DNA of 64,000 nt from Blastococcus mobilis (GTDB taxonomy: Bacteria; Actinomycetota; Actinomycetes; Mycobacteriales; Geodermatophilaceae): assembly GCF_900188025.1 (NCBI RefSeq), contig NZ_FZNO01000001.1, positions 124,001 to 188,000 on the forward strand, in the 5' to 3' direction. The notes beneath the pieces were generated by a model. It made no database searches. It saw only the letters and a list, made by a program, of their open reading frames with translations, and was not told the DNA's origin. Position numbers and translations under genes: made by a program. Each line of letters opens with the position of its first letter. Within the stretch, counting starts at the first letter, position 1. This document shows, piece after piece, positions 45,158 through 53,586 of the stretch.

Positions 45158-46405
45158 TCAGGTGAGCGGTCGCCGCGTCCGGCCCGGCAGCACCCGCCCC
45201 GGCAGCACCGGTCCCAGTAGCACCGCGCCCAGGCCCGCTGCCACCACCGCCAGGAGGGCGACCCGCAGGCTGGTGGCGTCGGCCAGGACGCCGATCACCG
45301 GGGGCGACAGCAGGAAGCCGATCCGCAGCAGCCAGTTGATCACCGCCAGCCCGGTACCGCGCCGCAGCCCCGGCAGCTCGTCGGCGGCGTGGTAGACGGC
45401 CGGGATGAGCGTCGCGACGCCGAGTCCGGCCAGCGCGAACCCGGCCAGCGTGCTGGGCACCGACGGGAGCGCGAGGGCCAGTCCCATGCCGGCGGCGGTC
45501 AGCGCTCCGCCCACCTGGACGACCCGGCGCTGGCCGATCCGGTCGACGACGCGGTCCCCGGCGAGCCGGCCGACCGTCATCGCCCCCTGGAGCGCGACGA
45601 ATCCCAGTCCCGCCGTGGCGGCACCGGCGGCGAGTTCGGTGCGGAGGTAGAGCGCGCTCCAGGAGGCGCCCGCGTCCTCCACGAAGGCGCCGCAGGTCGC
45701 CAGGACGGCGAGGGCCGCGAGCGTCAGGACGACGCCGCGCCGGGCCTGCTCCGGGGGGGCGTCCCGAGTCACCGCGCCGGCGGACTGCGGGGTGGTGTCG
45801 CGGTCGGCGTCGTCACCGCCGGGGAGCAGGGTGTGCAGAGCCAGCAGGGCGAGGACGCCGAACACGACGGCTGAGGTGCCGAGGTGGACGGCGAGCGGGA
45901 TCCCGAGACCCGCGGCGGCCGAGCCGAGGAGGCCTCCGCTGACCGCGCCGATGCTCCAGATGCCGTGGAACCCGTTGAGGATCGAGCGCCGGTACAGGCG
46001 CTGCACCCGCAGCCCGTGGGCGTTCTGCGCCACGTCGACCACGGCGTCCAGCGCGCCGGTGAGGAGGAGCGCCGCAGCCAGCGCGGGCCAGTTGGGCGCC
46101 AGGCCGACCGCCCACAGACAGAGGCCGAGGACCGTCAGCCCGGAGGTGGCCACCCGGGCGGAGCCGAACCGCCGGATGAGGGGAGCGGCGGAGAGCGCGG
46201 CGAGCAGCGCACCGAGCGGGAGCGCCGCGAGTGCCGCACCGAGGGAGGCGTTGCTCAGGCCGAGGTCGGCCTTGATCTCCGGCAGCCGCGGCACGAGGTT
46301 GGCGTAGAAGACCGCGTTGAGGAAGAAGCAGGCGGCGACCGCGACCCGCGCCCGGCGCAAGCGGCGGGGAACGGTCGCCGCCTCCGCGACACGGGCGCCG
46401 GTCAC
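45158..46405 (-). CDS. MFS transporter
   Basis: A 415-residue, 12-helix major facilitator: VAACFFLNAVFYANLVPRLP, then LPEIKADLGLSNASLGAALA with the usual first cytoplasmic loop, LIRRFGSARVATSGLTVLGL (motif A-like), NGFHGIWSIGAVSGGLLGSA and AVINWLLRIGFLLSPPVIGV. It resembles sugar or drug proton-linked MFS exporters of the FucP/YbjJ-like type. GTG 46405 overlaps the stop of the upstream TetR gene (GTGA), so the regulator and transporter are coupled; efflux under TetR control is likely. Confidence 0.88.
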   Translation of the reverse strand: MTGARVAEAATVPRRLRRARVAVAACFFLNAVFYANLVPRLPEIKADLGLSNASLGAALAALPLGALLAALSAAPLIRRFGSARVATSGLTVLGLCLWAVGLAPNWPALAAALLLTGALDAVVDVAQNAHGLRVQRLYRRSILNGFHGIWSIGAVSGGLLGSAAAGLGIPLAVHLGTSAVVFGVLALLALHTLLPGGDDADRDTTPQSAGAVTRDAPPEQARRGVVLTLAALAVLATCGAFVEDAGASWSALYLRTELAAGAATAGLGFVALQGAMTVGRLAGDRVVDRIGQRRVVQVGGALTAAGMGLALALPSVPSTLAGFALAGLGVATLIPAVYHAADELPGLRRGTGLAVINWLLRIGFLLSPPVIGVLADATSLRVALLAVVAAGLGAVLLGPVLPGRVLPGRTRRPLT

Positions 46406-46974
46406 CGGACGAACCGCTCGAGCGCGTGCCGGATCTGGTCGCGACCCATCGGGTCGGTGGACAGGGCGCTGTGCAGCACCAGGCCTTCGATGAGTGCGTC
46501 CAGCTCGCGGGCGGTCACGGGTTCGAAGTGCCGCTCCAGGCTCCTGCGGCTGCGCCTCATCCAGTCCTGGGTGACCGCGCGGAGCAGCGGGTTGCGGGCG
46601 GCGGCGACGTAGAGCTCCACGGCGAGCACCAGGTCGCGGGGGGAGTCCAGCAGATCGCCGGCGAGGTGGTCGACCAGGCACTCCAGCACCGCGTCCCGGT
46701 CGGCGGCGGCGCGCATCCGCTCGTCGAACCGAGGAGCGACGGTGTCCACGTGCAGCGTGAACGCCGCCGCGAGGAGCTCGTCCAGCGTGGCGAAGTGATA
46801 GGTGATCGAGCCGAGGGGGACGTCAGCGGCCCGCGCGATCGCCCGGTGGGAGGCCCCGGCGACACCGTGCGCGGCGATCACGTCCAGCGCCGTGGCCACC
46901 AGGCGGTCGCGGCGTCCCGGATCGTGGCGCCGGACCCGCCGCGCCGGCGGCGCGGCCGCTCGCCCCACGGTCAC
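46402..46974 (-). CDS. TetR-family transcriptional regulator
   Basis: A 190-residue TetR protein with helix-turn-helix at ~30-55 (GASHRAIARAADVPLGSITY, then HFATLDELLAAAF). The C-terminal domain includes LVLAVELYVAAARNPLLRAV and EGLVLHSALSTDPM. GTG 46974 overlaps the acetyltransferase stop (GTGA) and the TetR stop overlaps the MFS start, giving a tightly coupled three-gene operon. It may bind the imperfect palindrome upstream of the acetyltransferase. Confidence 0.88.
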   Translation of the reverse strand: MTVGRAAAPPARRVRRHDPGRRDRLVATALDVIAAHGVAGASHRAIARAADVPLGSITYHFATLDELLAAAFTLHVDTVAPRFDERMRAAADRDAVLECLVDHLAGDLLDSPRDLVLAVELYVAAARNPLLRAVTQDWMRRSRRSLERHFEPVTARELDALIEGLVLHSALSTDPMGRDQIRHALERFVR

Positions 46975-47558
46975 CGGCTGCCGTCCGCCTCGATGTCCAG
47001 CGACCGGACGACCCGGGCCGGGTTGCCGACGGCGACGACGTTCGCGGGCAGATCGCGGGTGACGACGGCTCCGGCGCCCACCACCGTGTTCTCGCCGATG
47101 GTGACGCCGGCCAGCACGACGGCACCGCCGCCGAGCCAGACGTTGTCGCCGATGACGATCGGCCGGGCGGCCTCCCACTTCTCCCGGCGGGGTTCCGGAT
47201 CGACCGGGTGCGTGGGCGTCAGCAACTGGACGTTGGGCCCGATCTGGACGTCGTCGCCGATGGTGATGGCAGCGACGTCCAGGGCCACCAGCCCGAAGTT
47301 GGCGAAGCAGCGGGCGCCGATGCGGACGTGCGCCCCGTAGTCGATGGAGAACGGCGGCCGGATCTCCGTCCCCTCGCCGATCGCCCCGAGCAACTGCTCC
47401 AGCAGCTGTCTGCGCAGCGGGGCCTGCCGGACCGACGTCGCGTTGTAGGCAGCCATCAGGTCGAGGGCAGCGGCGCTCTGCGCGCCGATCTCCGGGTCGT
47501 CGGCGATGTAGAGGTCACCGGGGAGCATCCGCTCGCGCATGGTGCGGGTGTCGTCCAC
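46971..47558 (-). CDS. maa: Maltose/galactoside O-acetyltransferase (Maa/LacA family)
   Basis: A 195-residue left-handed beta-helix acetyltransferase. MRERMLPGDLYIADDPEIGA is the Mac N-terminal domain; hexapeptide repeats run from IRPPFSIDYGAHVRIGARCF to IGDNVWLGGGAVVLAGVTIG and IGENTVVGAGAVVTRDLPAN. TPTHPVDPEPRREKWEAARP contains the catalytic His. It transfers acetyl from acetyl-CoA to a sugar hydroxyl. Followed by TetR and MFS genes in overlap, hinting that the exporter removes acetylated sugars. Confidence 0.92.
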   Translation of the reverse strand: MDDTRTMRERMLPGDLYIADDPEIGAQSAAALDLMAAYNATSVRQAPLRRQLLEQLLGAIGEGTEIRPPFSIDYGAHVRIGARCFANFGLVALDVAAITIGDDVQIGPNVQLLTPTHPVDPEPRREKWEAARPIVIGDNVWLGGGAVVLAGVTIGENTVVGAGAVVTRDLPANVVAVGNPARVVRSLDIEADGSR

Positions 47559-47577
47559 GGATCCACCGTACCCACGT

Positions 47578-47597
47578 ATAGGAACGACCGTCCTTAT
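47578..47597. promoter_or_regulatory. Imperfect palindrome upstream of maa-tetR-MFS operon
   Basis: ATAGGAACGACCGTCCTTAT has outer AGGA/TCCT arms around an ACG...CGT-like core and is locally AT-rich. It lies 20 bases before the maa start, a usual site for a TetR-type operator, and also 33 bases before the divergent flavoprotein gene. Confidence 0.4.
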
Positions 47598-47629
47598 CCA
47601 CGACGCCGGGGCACGGGGATGATTCCGGC

Positions 47630-48070
47630 ATGCCGCGTCTGCTCGTCGTCCACCACACCCCCTCGCCGAACCTGCAGGCGCTGCTGGAGGCGGTCAAGGA
47701 GGGTGTCGCGCTGGTCGACGGGGTCGAGCCGGTCGTGCGGCCGGCGTTGTCGGCCGGAGCCGCCGACCTGCTCGAGGCCGACGGCGTCCTGCTCGGGACG
47801 CCGGCCAACATCGGGTACATGTCCGGTGCTCTCAAGCACTTCTTCGACACGGTCTACTACCCGTGCCTCGACGCGACCGTCGGCCTGCCGTACGGCGTCT
47901 ACATCCACGGTGGGGATGACACCGCCGGCGCCCTGGCGGCCATCCAGCGGATCACCGGGGCGCTGCGGTGGAAGCAGGTAGCGGCACCGCTGAGCCTGAC
48001 CGGCCCACCGGCGGCCGCGGACCTCGAGACCTGCCGGGAGCTGGCTGCGACCGTCGCGATCAGCCTCTAG
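47630..48070 (+). CDS. Flavodoxin-like NAD(P)H-dependent oxidoreductase
   Basis: A 146-residue flavodoxin-fold protein: RLLVVHHTPSPNLQALLEAV is the FMN phosphate loop (HHTPSPN instead of the common YYSxxGN), GVLLGTPANIGYMSGALKHF the second FMN loop and GVYIHGGDDTAGALAAIQRI the third. It likely reduces quinones or related electron acceptors. It diverges from the maa operon and ends ten bases before the convergent DUF1330 gene. Confidence 0.85.
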   Translation: MPRLLVVHHTPSPNLQALLEAVKEGVALVDGVEPVVRPALSAGAADLLEADGVLLGTPANIGYMSGALKHFFDTVYYPCLDATVGLPYGVYIHGGDDTAGALAAIQRITGALRWKQVAAPLSLTGPPAAADLETCRELAATVAISL

Positions 48071-48079
48071 GGCGACGGT

Positions 48080-48442
48080 CTACCAGGGTCGGGTCGCCTG
48101 GAGCACCGCCTCCGAGAGTGCGCGGGTCCGCAGCTCGGTGACCTGCTGGTACTCGGGATCGGCGACCATCGCGCTGAACGCCTGGCGCGAGGGGTAGCGC
48201 ACCAGCAGGACCGCGTCCCAGTCCTGGCCGTCCTCGGCCACCAGCGCCGTGGAGCCGTCGCCGGCGTACAGGATCTCGCCGCCGTACCGGGGCAGGAACG
48301 TGTCGGAGAGTGCCGCGGCGTACTGGGCGTACAGCTCGCGGCCGCCCTCGGCGTACCGGAGCAGGTTCAGCATCACCACCGGACCGCCCGGGTCCTCCTG
48401 GACGTAGCGCTTCAGGTCGGCACCGCGCGGGTCGACAGCCAT
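48080..48442 (-). CDS. DUF1330 family protein
   Basis: A 120-residue dimeric alpha/beta barrel protein: PGGPVVMLNLLRYAEGGREL, YGGEILYAGDGSTALVAEDG and AVLLVRYPSRQAFSAMVADP-type strands (VLLVRYPSRQAFSAMV) match DUF1330, with YQQVTELRTRALSEAVLQA at the end. The biochemical role is unknown. Start ATG 48442 gives MAVDPRGADLKRYVQED. Confidence 0.85.
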   Translation of the reverse strand: MAVDPRGADLKRYVQEDPGGPVVMLNLLRYAEGGRELYAQYAAALSDTFLPRYGGEILYAGDGSTALVAEDGQDWDAVLLVRYPSRQAFSAMVADPEYQQVTELRTRALSEAVLQATRPW

Positions 48443-48543
48443 TCCCGGAAGCTAGCAAGGCAGCGCGACGCGCTCGACTTCCCGGGCGGGGGTGTAGGGG
48501 TGCGGCGGCCGGGCTATGGGAGTCCCCCGACGAAAGGGCAGCC

Positions 48544-49050
48544 ATGGTCGAGATCGACCGCGTCAGCCGCGCCCGTGCCCTCCTGCCGGCCGCGGGACGC
48601 GGCGTCCTCGCCGGCCTGCTCGGCGTGGCGGTCATGACGACGGCGGAGAAGGTCGAGCAGGCCGTCACCCACCGGCCGAACTCCTATGTCCCGGCGCGCA
48701 CCCTGCTGACCCTGCTGGGCCGCCATCCGGCCGACGTCGACCAGCCGACGCTGTGGAATCACGCGATGCACTGGGGCACCGGTGCGGTGCTCGGGGCGCT
48801 GCGCGGCGTATGGGCGGCCGTGGGCATCCGCGGGCTGGAGGCGCACGTCGCGCACACGGTGGTGCGGCTGTCGACCGACCAGACCCTGGAGAACGCGACG
48901 GGGGTGGGCGCGCCGCCCGCGACCTGGCCCCGGGACGAACGCGCGGTCGACGTGCTGCACAAGGCGATCTACTCGGTCACGACCGGGCTCGTCGCCGATC
49001 GGATGATCGAGCCGTCCCTGCGGTCCCGTCGCGGAACCGTCAGTCACTGA
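48544..49050 (+). CDS. Conserved membrane-associated protein of unknown function (168 aa)
   Basis: The protein begins MVEIDRVSRARALLPAAGRG, has a hydrophobic stretch GVLAGLLGVAVMTTAEKVEQ, the motif HPADVDQPTLWNHAMHWGTG followed by AVLGALRGVWAAVGIRGLEA, and ends with HKAIYSVTTGLVADRM. The overall plan (glycine-rich helices around an HW-x-Y/T-G segment) is reminiscent of YagU/DUF1440-like inner-membrane proteins, but I am not certain. GAAAGG sits upstream of ATG 48544. It is separated by one base from the LtrA-like gene and probably co-transcribed with it. Confidence 0.7.
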   Translation: MVEIDRVSRARALLPAAGRGVLAGLLGVAVMTTAEKVEQAVTHRPNSYVPARTLLTLLGRHPADVDQPTLWNHAMHWGTGAVLGALRGVWAAVGIRGLEAHVAHTVVRLSTDQTLENATGVGAPPATWPRDERAVDVLHKAIYSVTTGLVADRMIEPSLRSRRGTVSH

Positions 49051-49051
49051 C

Positions 49052-50257
49052 ATGGCGGACGGCACGCCGGCGGGACGTCTGCGGGGTGCCCTGAGAGGTC
49101 TGGTCCGGCCGCCCGAGCTGACGACCGGTGCGGAGCGCACCGCCTCTCGGCTGGAGCTGTTCTTCGACCTGGCCTTCGTCCTGGTCGTGGCGGAGCTGGC
49201 CATCGCACTCCGCGCCGACGTCACGCTCCACGGCGAGCTGCTCTTCGCCGGGCTGTTCACCCTCGTGTGGTGGTCGTGGATCAGCGCCACCCTCTACGCC
49301 AACCGGTTCGACCACGATGACGTCGTCTACCGGCTGTACAAGCTGGGCAGCATGGCGGCCGTCATCGGGCTGGCCGCGTCGGCGACCGAGGCGACGGGGG
49401 ATCGGTACGCCATCTTCGTCGGGTGCCAGCTGCTGCTGCGGGCGACGCTCATCCTGCAGTACGGCCGGGCCTACCGGCACGTCGCGGCCGCCCGGCCGAT
49501 CGCCCGGCTCTACCTGGTCGGCGCCGGCATCGGAGCGCTGCTGTGGGCGGTCTCGCTTGTCGTGCCGCGGCCGGTCGGCTTCGGGCTGTGGGCCGCGGCG
49601 GTCCTGGTCGAGGCGCTGGTGCCGCTCCTGGCGACGCGCCACTCGACCGACGTCCCCCTGCACGTGGAGCACCTGCCCGAGCGGTTCGGGCTCTTCGTGA
49701 TCCTGGTGCTGGGTGAGTCGGTGGCCGGGATCGCACACGGGCTCTACTACGCGGAGTGGGCCCCGTCGGCGATCCCCGTCGCGGTGCTGTCCTTCCTACT
49801 GGCCGCCGCGCTGTGGTGGAGCTACTTCGACCTCGCCGGGGCGCGCGCCAAACGCCTGCTCAACGAGGCCGGCGGAGAGCAGAGCGACCTCTCGCACGAC
49901 GTGTACGTGTTCGGTCAGCTTCCCCTCACCCTGGCGCTGGCGACGGTCGGGGCCGGGATCGAGCTGGCCGTCGTGCAGAGCGGAGCAGGCGAGGTGCCCG
50001 CCGGAACCCGGTTCCTGCTGGCCGGCGGCGTGGCGGTCTACCTGGTCTCGATGACGGTGACCGACAGCGGGATGTCGCGGGAGACCCGGAGACGCTGGTG
50101 GTGGCCGCTGGCCGCGGCCGCCTTCGCGGTGCTCGATGCCGTCCTGGAACTGCCGGCAGTGGTCGTCGTCGGTGCCCTGGCGGTGCTGATGGCCGCTGTC
50201 GTCGTCGTCGGTACGGCGGAGCGGTCGACCGGTCGGCTGGACGTGGATCCGCTGTGA
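49052..50257 (+). CDS. Low temperature requirement protein A (LtrA)-like membrane protein
   Basis: A 401-residue protein with about ten helices. RTASRLELFFDLAFVLVVAE is the diagnostic LtrA opening (ELFFDLxFV), LVWWSWISATLYANRFDHDD and ERFGLFVILVLGESVAGIAH the second and third signatures, and YVFGQLPLTLALATVGAGIE the fourth. First described in Listeria as needed for growth at low temperature; its transport or other function is unknown. ATG 49052. Confidence 0.88.
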   Translation: MADGTPAGRLRGALRGLVRPPELTTGAERTASRLELFFDLAFVLVVAELAIALRADVTLHGELLFAGLFTLVWWSWISATLYANRFDHDDVVYRLYKLGSMAAVIGLAASATEATGDRYAIFVGCQLLLRATLILQYGRAYRHVAAARPIARLYLVGAGIGALLWAVSLVVPRPVGFGLWAAAVLVEALVPLLATRHSTDVPLHVEHLPERFGLFVILVLGESVAGIAHGLYYAEWAPSAIPVAVLSFLLAAALWWSYFDLAGARAKRLLNEAGGEQSDLSHDVYVFGQLPLTLALATVGAGIELAVVQSGAGEVPAGTRFLLAGGVAVYLVSMTVTDSGMSRETRRRWWWPLAAAAFAVLDAVLELPAVVVVGALAVLMAAVVVVGTAERSTGRLDVDPL

Positions 50258-50331
50258 TCGGCCGCGCAGTGCCTCCGTGCACGCCCTGACCGGCCTGCGA
50301 GCGGGTGCCTGCCGCGTGGCAGGCTCGACGG

Positions 50332-51312
50332 GTGGAGCGCGTGGGCTTGGTGCTGGGCGGCGGTGGCGTCGTCGGCCAGGCGTACCACGCCGGTGTGCTG
50401 GCCGTCCTGCAGCACGACTTCGGGTTCGACGCCCGCGGGGCCGACATGATCGTCGGCACGTCGGCGGGTTCGATCACCGGCACCCTGCTCCGGCTCGGCG
50501 TCTCGGCGGAGGACCTGGCCGCCTGGACGGTGAAGGCCCCGCTGTCCGGAGACGACGACGTGCTGCGGCAGATGGCCGAGGCGCGGGTCCCGGAGCTCGC
50601 ACCCTTCCGACCACTGGAGCTGCTGCGCCGCCCGTTGCGGCCGCCGGGCCGGCACATGGTGGCGCGGGCCCTGACCCGGCCCCTGCAGTTCCGGCCCATG
50701 GCGGCGGGCATGGCTCTCATGGCGCCCGGACGGCACGACATCCTCGAGCAGCTCGCGGCGCTGCGCGAGCTCGAGCGACCGGAATGGCCGGAGCCGGACC
50801 TCTGGATCTGTGCCGTGCGACGGCGGGACGGGCGCCGTGTGGTGTTCGGCCGCCGGGGTTCACCCGAGGCGCCGATCCACCGGGCGGTCGGAGCGTCGTG
50901 CGCCGTGCCGGGCTATTTCGCCCCCGTGCAGATCGGCCGGCACAGCTACATCGACGGGGGTGTGCACTCGTCGACCAACGCGGCGGTCCTGCGGTGGCAG
51001 GAGCTGGACGTCGTCATCGTCATCGCGCCGATGAGCGGCCCCGCCGGTTGGCGTCCCGGGTTCTTCCCGGCAGCCCGCCGGTACTCCGAACGGCTGCTGC
51101 AGCGAGAGGTCAGGGCCCTGCAGGCGGCCGGGATCCGGACCGTCGTCTTCACCCCCGGCCGGGGGGAACAGCAGGTCATGGGCACCGACATGATGTCGCG
51201 CCGCCGGCTCGACGAGGTCATCCAGCAGTCGTTCCTGGCGGCCGGAGCCCATGCGGCCACGCCCGAGGTCGCCGAGCTCATCCGCGCGGTGACCGACGGC
51301 CGGGCCCGCTGA
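50332..51312 (+). CDS. Patatin-like phospholipase
   Basis: A 326-residue patatin-domain hydrolase. GLVLGGGGVVGQAYHAGVLA is the oxyanion loop, MIVGTSAGSITGTLLRLG contains the nucleophile in G-T-S-A-G, and SYIDGGVHSSTNAAVL holds the catalytic Asp (DGG). The domain is complete with a typical middle insertion (PLELLRRPLRPPGRHMVARA). It would hydrolyse lipid acyl esters. GTG 50332 is the chosen start; GTG 50305 or 50341 are alternatives. Confidence 0.88.
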   Translation: MERVGLVLGGGGVVGQAYHAGVLAVLQHDFGFDARGADMIVGTSAGSITGTLLRLGVSAEDLAAWTVKAPLSGDDDVLRQMAEARVPELAPFRPLELLRRPLRPPGRHMVARALTRPLQFRPMAAGMALMAPGRHDILEQLAALRELERPEWPEPDLWICAVRRRDGRRVVFGRRGSPEAPIHRAVGASCAVPGYFAPVQIGRHSYIDGGVHSSTNAAVLRWQELDVVIVIAPMSGPAGWRPGFFPAARRYSERLLQREVRALQAAGIRTVVFTPGRGEQQVMGTDMMSRRRLDEVIQQSFLAAGAHAATPEVAELIRAVTDGRAR

Positions 51313-51323
51313 TCCGACCGACG

Positions 51324-51346
51324 GTCCGCCACCTGCGACGGCGGAC
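51324..51346. terminator. Convergent terminator-like hairpin
   Basis: GTCCGCC / GGCGGAC with a 9-base loop lies between the patatin stop and the stop of convergent mqo. Confidence 0.45.
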
Positions 51347-51354
51347 GACGCCGG

Positions 51355-52857
51355 TCAGCCGTTGAGCTCGAGCACCTGCATCGTCTCGGCCCGCACCTCG
51401 GCGCGCAGGGTGGCGTCCTCCGACAGCCGGCGTCCGTAGGAGGGGATGGCCTCCTGCAGGGCCGGTCGCCAGGCCGGGATGCGGTCGGGGAAGCACTGCT
51501 CGAGCAGGGTGATCATCGCCGACACCGCCGTCGAGGCGCCGGGCGAGGCGCCGAGCAGACCGGCGATCGAGCCGCCCCCGCCCACGACGAGCTCGGTACC
51601 GAACTGCAGGACGCCGCGGCCGGTCGCCGGGTCGCGCTTGATCACCTGGACCCGCTGGCCGGCGGTGATCATCTCCCAGTCGTGCTCCTGGGCCTCGGGC
51701 ACGAAGTCGGTCAGGGTCGCGTGCCGATCCGAGCGGGACTGCATCAGCTCGCCGATCAGGTACCGGGTGAGCGCGAGCTCGGTCCGCGCCACGCCCAGCA
51801 GCGACCCGAGGTTGTTCGGGCGGACGCTGCGCGGCAGGTCGAACATCGAGCCGGCCTTCAGGAACTTCGGCGAGAAGCCGGCGTAGGGCCCGAACAGCAG
51901 GGAGTGGTCGCCGTCGATGAGCCGGAGATCGAGGTGCGGGACCGACATCGGCGGCGCGCCGACGGCGGCCTGGCCGTAGACCTTGGCCTGGTGCCGGCCG
52001 ACCAGCTCGGGGGAGGTGGTCCGCAGGAACTGGCCGCTGACCGGGAAGCCGCCGAAGCCGCGGATCTCGGGGATGGCGGCGGCCTGCAGCAGCGGCAGGG
52101 CGCCGCCGCCGGCGCCGACGAACACGAAGCGGGTGCGGACGGTCCGGCGCTCGCCGGTGACCGCGTCCCGCACGGTGACGACCCAGCGGCCGTCGGTGTC
52201 CTGCTGCAGCTTCTGCACCCGCTGGTTGCAGTGCACCGTCACACCACGGGTGGCGGCGTCGTCGAGCATGAGTCGGGTGAGGGCGCCGAAGTTCACGTCG
52301 GTCCCGGCCGCCGACCGGGTGGCGGCGACGATCTGCCCCGGGTCGCGGCCGGCCATCATCAGCGGGAGCCAGTCGGCGAGCTCCGCGGCGTCCTCCGTGT
52401 ACTCCAGGCCCTCGAACAGCGGCTGCGCGGCGAGGGCCGCGTGCCGGGTGCGCATGTAGGCACGCCCCTCCTCGCCGGTGACGAAGCTGAGGTGGGGGAC
52501 CGGGGTGATGAAGTCCTTGGGCGAGCCCGTCATGCCGCCGCGCACCAGGTAGGACCAGAACTGGCGGGAGACCTGGAACTGCTCGTTGATCGTGACGGCC
52601 TTGGCCGGGTCCACGCGCCCGTCCGGGCCGGCCGGCGTGTAGTTCAGCTCGCAGAGGGCGGCGTGCCCGGTGCCGGCGTTGTTCCAGGCGTCCGAGCTCT
52701 CCCCGGCGACGTCCGCCGCGGACTCGAAGACCGTGACGTTCCAGTGCGGGGCCACGACACCGAAGAGCGCGGCCAGCGTCGCGCTCATGATGCCGCCCCC
52801 GACGAGGACCACGTCGGGGTTCGCGCTGTCGCCTACTACGCCACTCTCGGAAGTCAC
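51355..52857 (-). CDS. mqo: Malate:quinone oxidoreductase (intact copy)
   Basis: A 500-residue MQO: DVVLVGGGIMSATLAALFGV binds FAD, SSDAWNNAGTGHAALCELNY and AGTDVNFGALTRLMLDD follow, and EHDWEMITAGQRVQVIKRDP and GTELVVGGGGSIAGLLGASP mark the C-terminal third, continuing normally through STAVSAMITLLEQCFPDRIP. It oxidises malate to oxaloacetate in the TCA cycle, donating electrons to quinone at the membrane. GTG 52857 start. It is more canonical than the frameshifted paralogue at 40035-41560 and is likely the main enzyme. Confidence 0.95.
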   Translation of the reverse strand: MTSESGVVGDSANPDVVLVGGGIMSATLAALFGVVAPHWNVTVFESAADVAGESSDAWNNAGTGHAALCELNYTPAGPDGRVDPAKAVTINEQFQVSRQFWSYLVRGGMTGSPKDFITPVPHLSFVTGEEGRAYMRTRHAALAAQPLFEGLEYTEDAAELADWLPLMMAGRDPGQIVAATRSAAGTDVNFGALTRLMLDDAATRGVTVHCNQRVQKLQQDTDGRWVVTVRDAVTGERRTVRTRFVFVGAGGGALPLLQAAAIPEIRGFGGFPVSGQFLRTTSPELVGRHQAKVYGQAAVGAPPMSVPHLDLRLIDGDHSLLFGPYAGFSPKFLKAGSMFDLPRSVRPNNLGSLLGVARTELALTRYLIGELMQSRSDRHATLTDFVPEAQEHDWEMITAGQRVQVIKRDPATGRGVLQFGTELVVGGGGSIAGLLGASPGASTAVSAMITLLEQCFPDRIPAWRPALQEAIPSYGRRLSEDATLRAEVRAETMQVLELNG

Positions 52858-53123
52858 GTCTGCCTCTCCGGCCGATCAGGAAGTGCGCCGGCGGCGCAGT
52901 TCTCCCGATCGTCGGACGAACGGGCCCGATACGTGCACTTCTGAGGCTGTGAGCTATCTCCACCTTGTGACCTTCGCCATTCCGTGGCCTCGCGGTGAGC
53001 CGTCGGAGCAGGTCAGGCGGCCGTCGCCGGAGGGCCGAGGGCCAGCGCCCGTCACTCCTCCGGGCGAGAGCCCCGGCGCCGTCCAGCCCCGGAACCGATT
53101 CCCCCGGGCAGACGGCGGCCACG

Positions 53124-53510
53124 TCAGCTCAGGGACACGCCGTCCACGTAGCGCCACTGGCCGCCGTCGCGGACGAACCGGCTGTTCTCGTGCTGGGTGC
53201 CGGCCACACCGCCACTCAGGTAGTGGGCGCGGAACTCCACGGTGCCCTCGGAGCCCAGCAGCGAACCCCCGCTCGTGGCGAGCACGTCGAGGCCGATCCA
53301 GCGCACGTCGCGGTCGAGGTCCAGCGATCGCGGCCGGGTGGTCCGGTGCCACGTGGCGAGCAGGTACCCGGCGTCGCCGAGGACGAAGGCGCTGTACCGC
53401 GAGCGCATCAGCTGTTCGGCCGTCGCCGCGGTCGCCTCTCCCGCGTGCAGCCGGCCGCAGCACTCGGCGAGCGGCAGACCGCTTCCGCAGGGGCAGCGTC
53501 GGGGCGGCAC
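53124..53510 (-). CDS. YchJ-family (UPF0225) SEC-C motif protein
   Basis: A 128-residue protein: RRCPCGSGLPLAECCGRLHA is a SEC-C zinc-binding motif (CxC...CC), then QLMRSRYSAFVLGDAGYLLA, TWHRTTRP and GTVEFRAHYLSGG match UPF0225/YchJ with an NTF2-like body. Function is unknown. GTG 53510 (VPPRRCPCGSG) is chosen; the open frame extends to 53588 but would overlap the divergent SGNH gene. Confidence 0.85.
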   Translation of the reverse strand: MPPRRCPCGSGLPLAECCGRLHAGEATAATAEQLMRSRYSAFVLGDAGYLLATWHRTTRPRSLDLDRDVRWIGLDVLATSGGSLLGSEGTVEFRAHYLSGGVAGTQHENSRFVRDGGQWRYVDGVSLS

Positions 53511-53586
53511 GGACCCAGTGTTCCTCGGGCCGGCCCCCGCTCGGCTCCCGGGTGCTGTCGCCCGGCCGAGCGCGCACGATGGCTGC

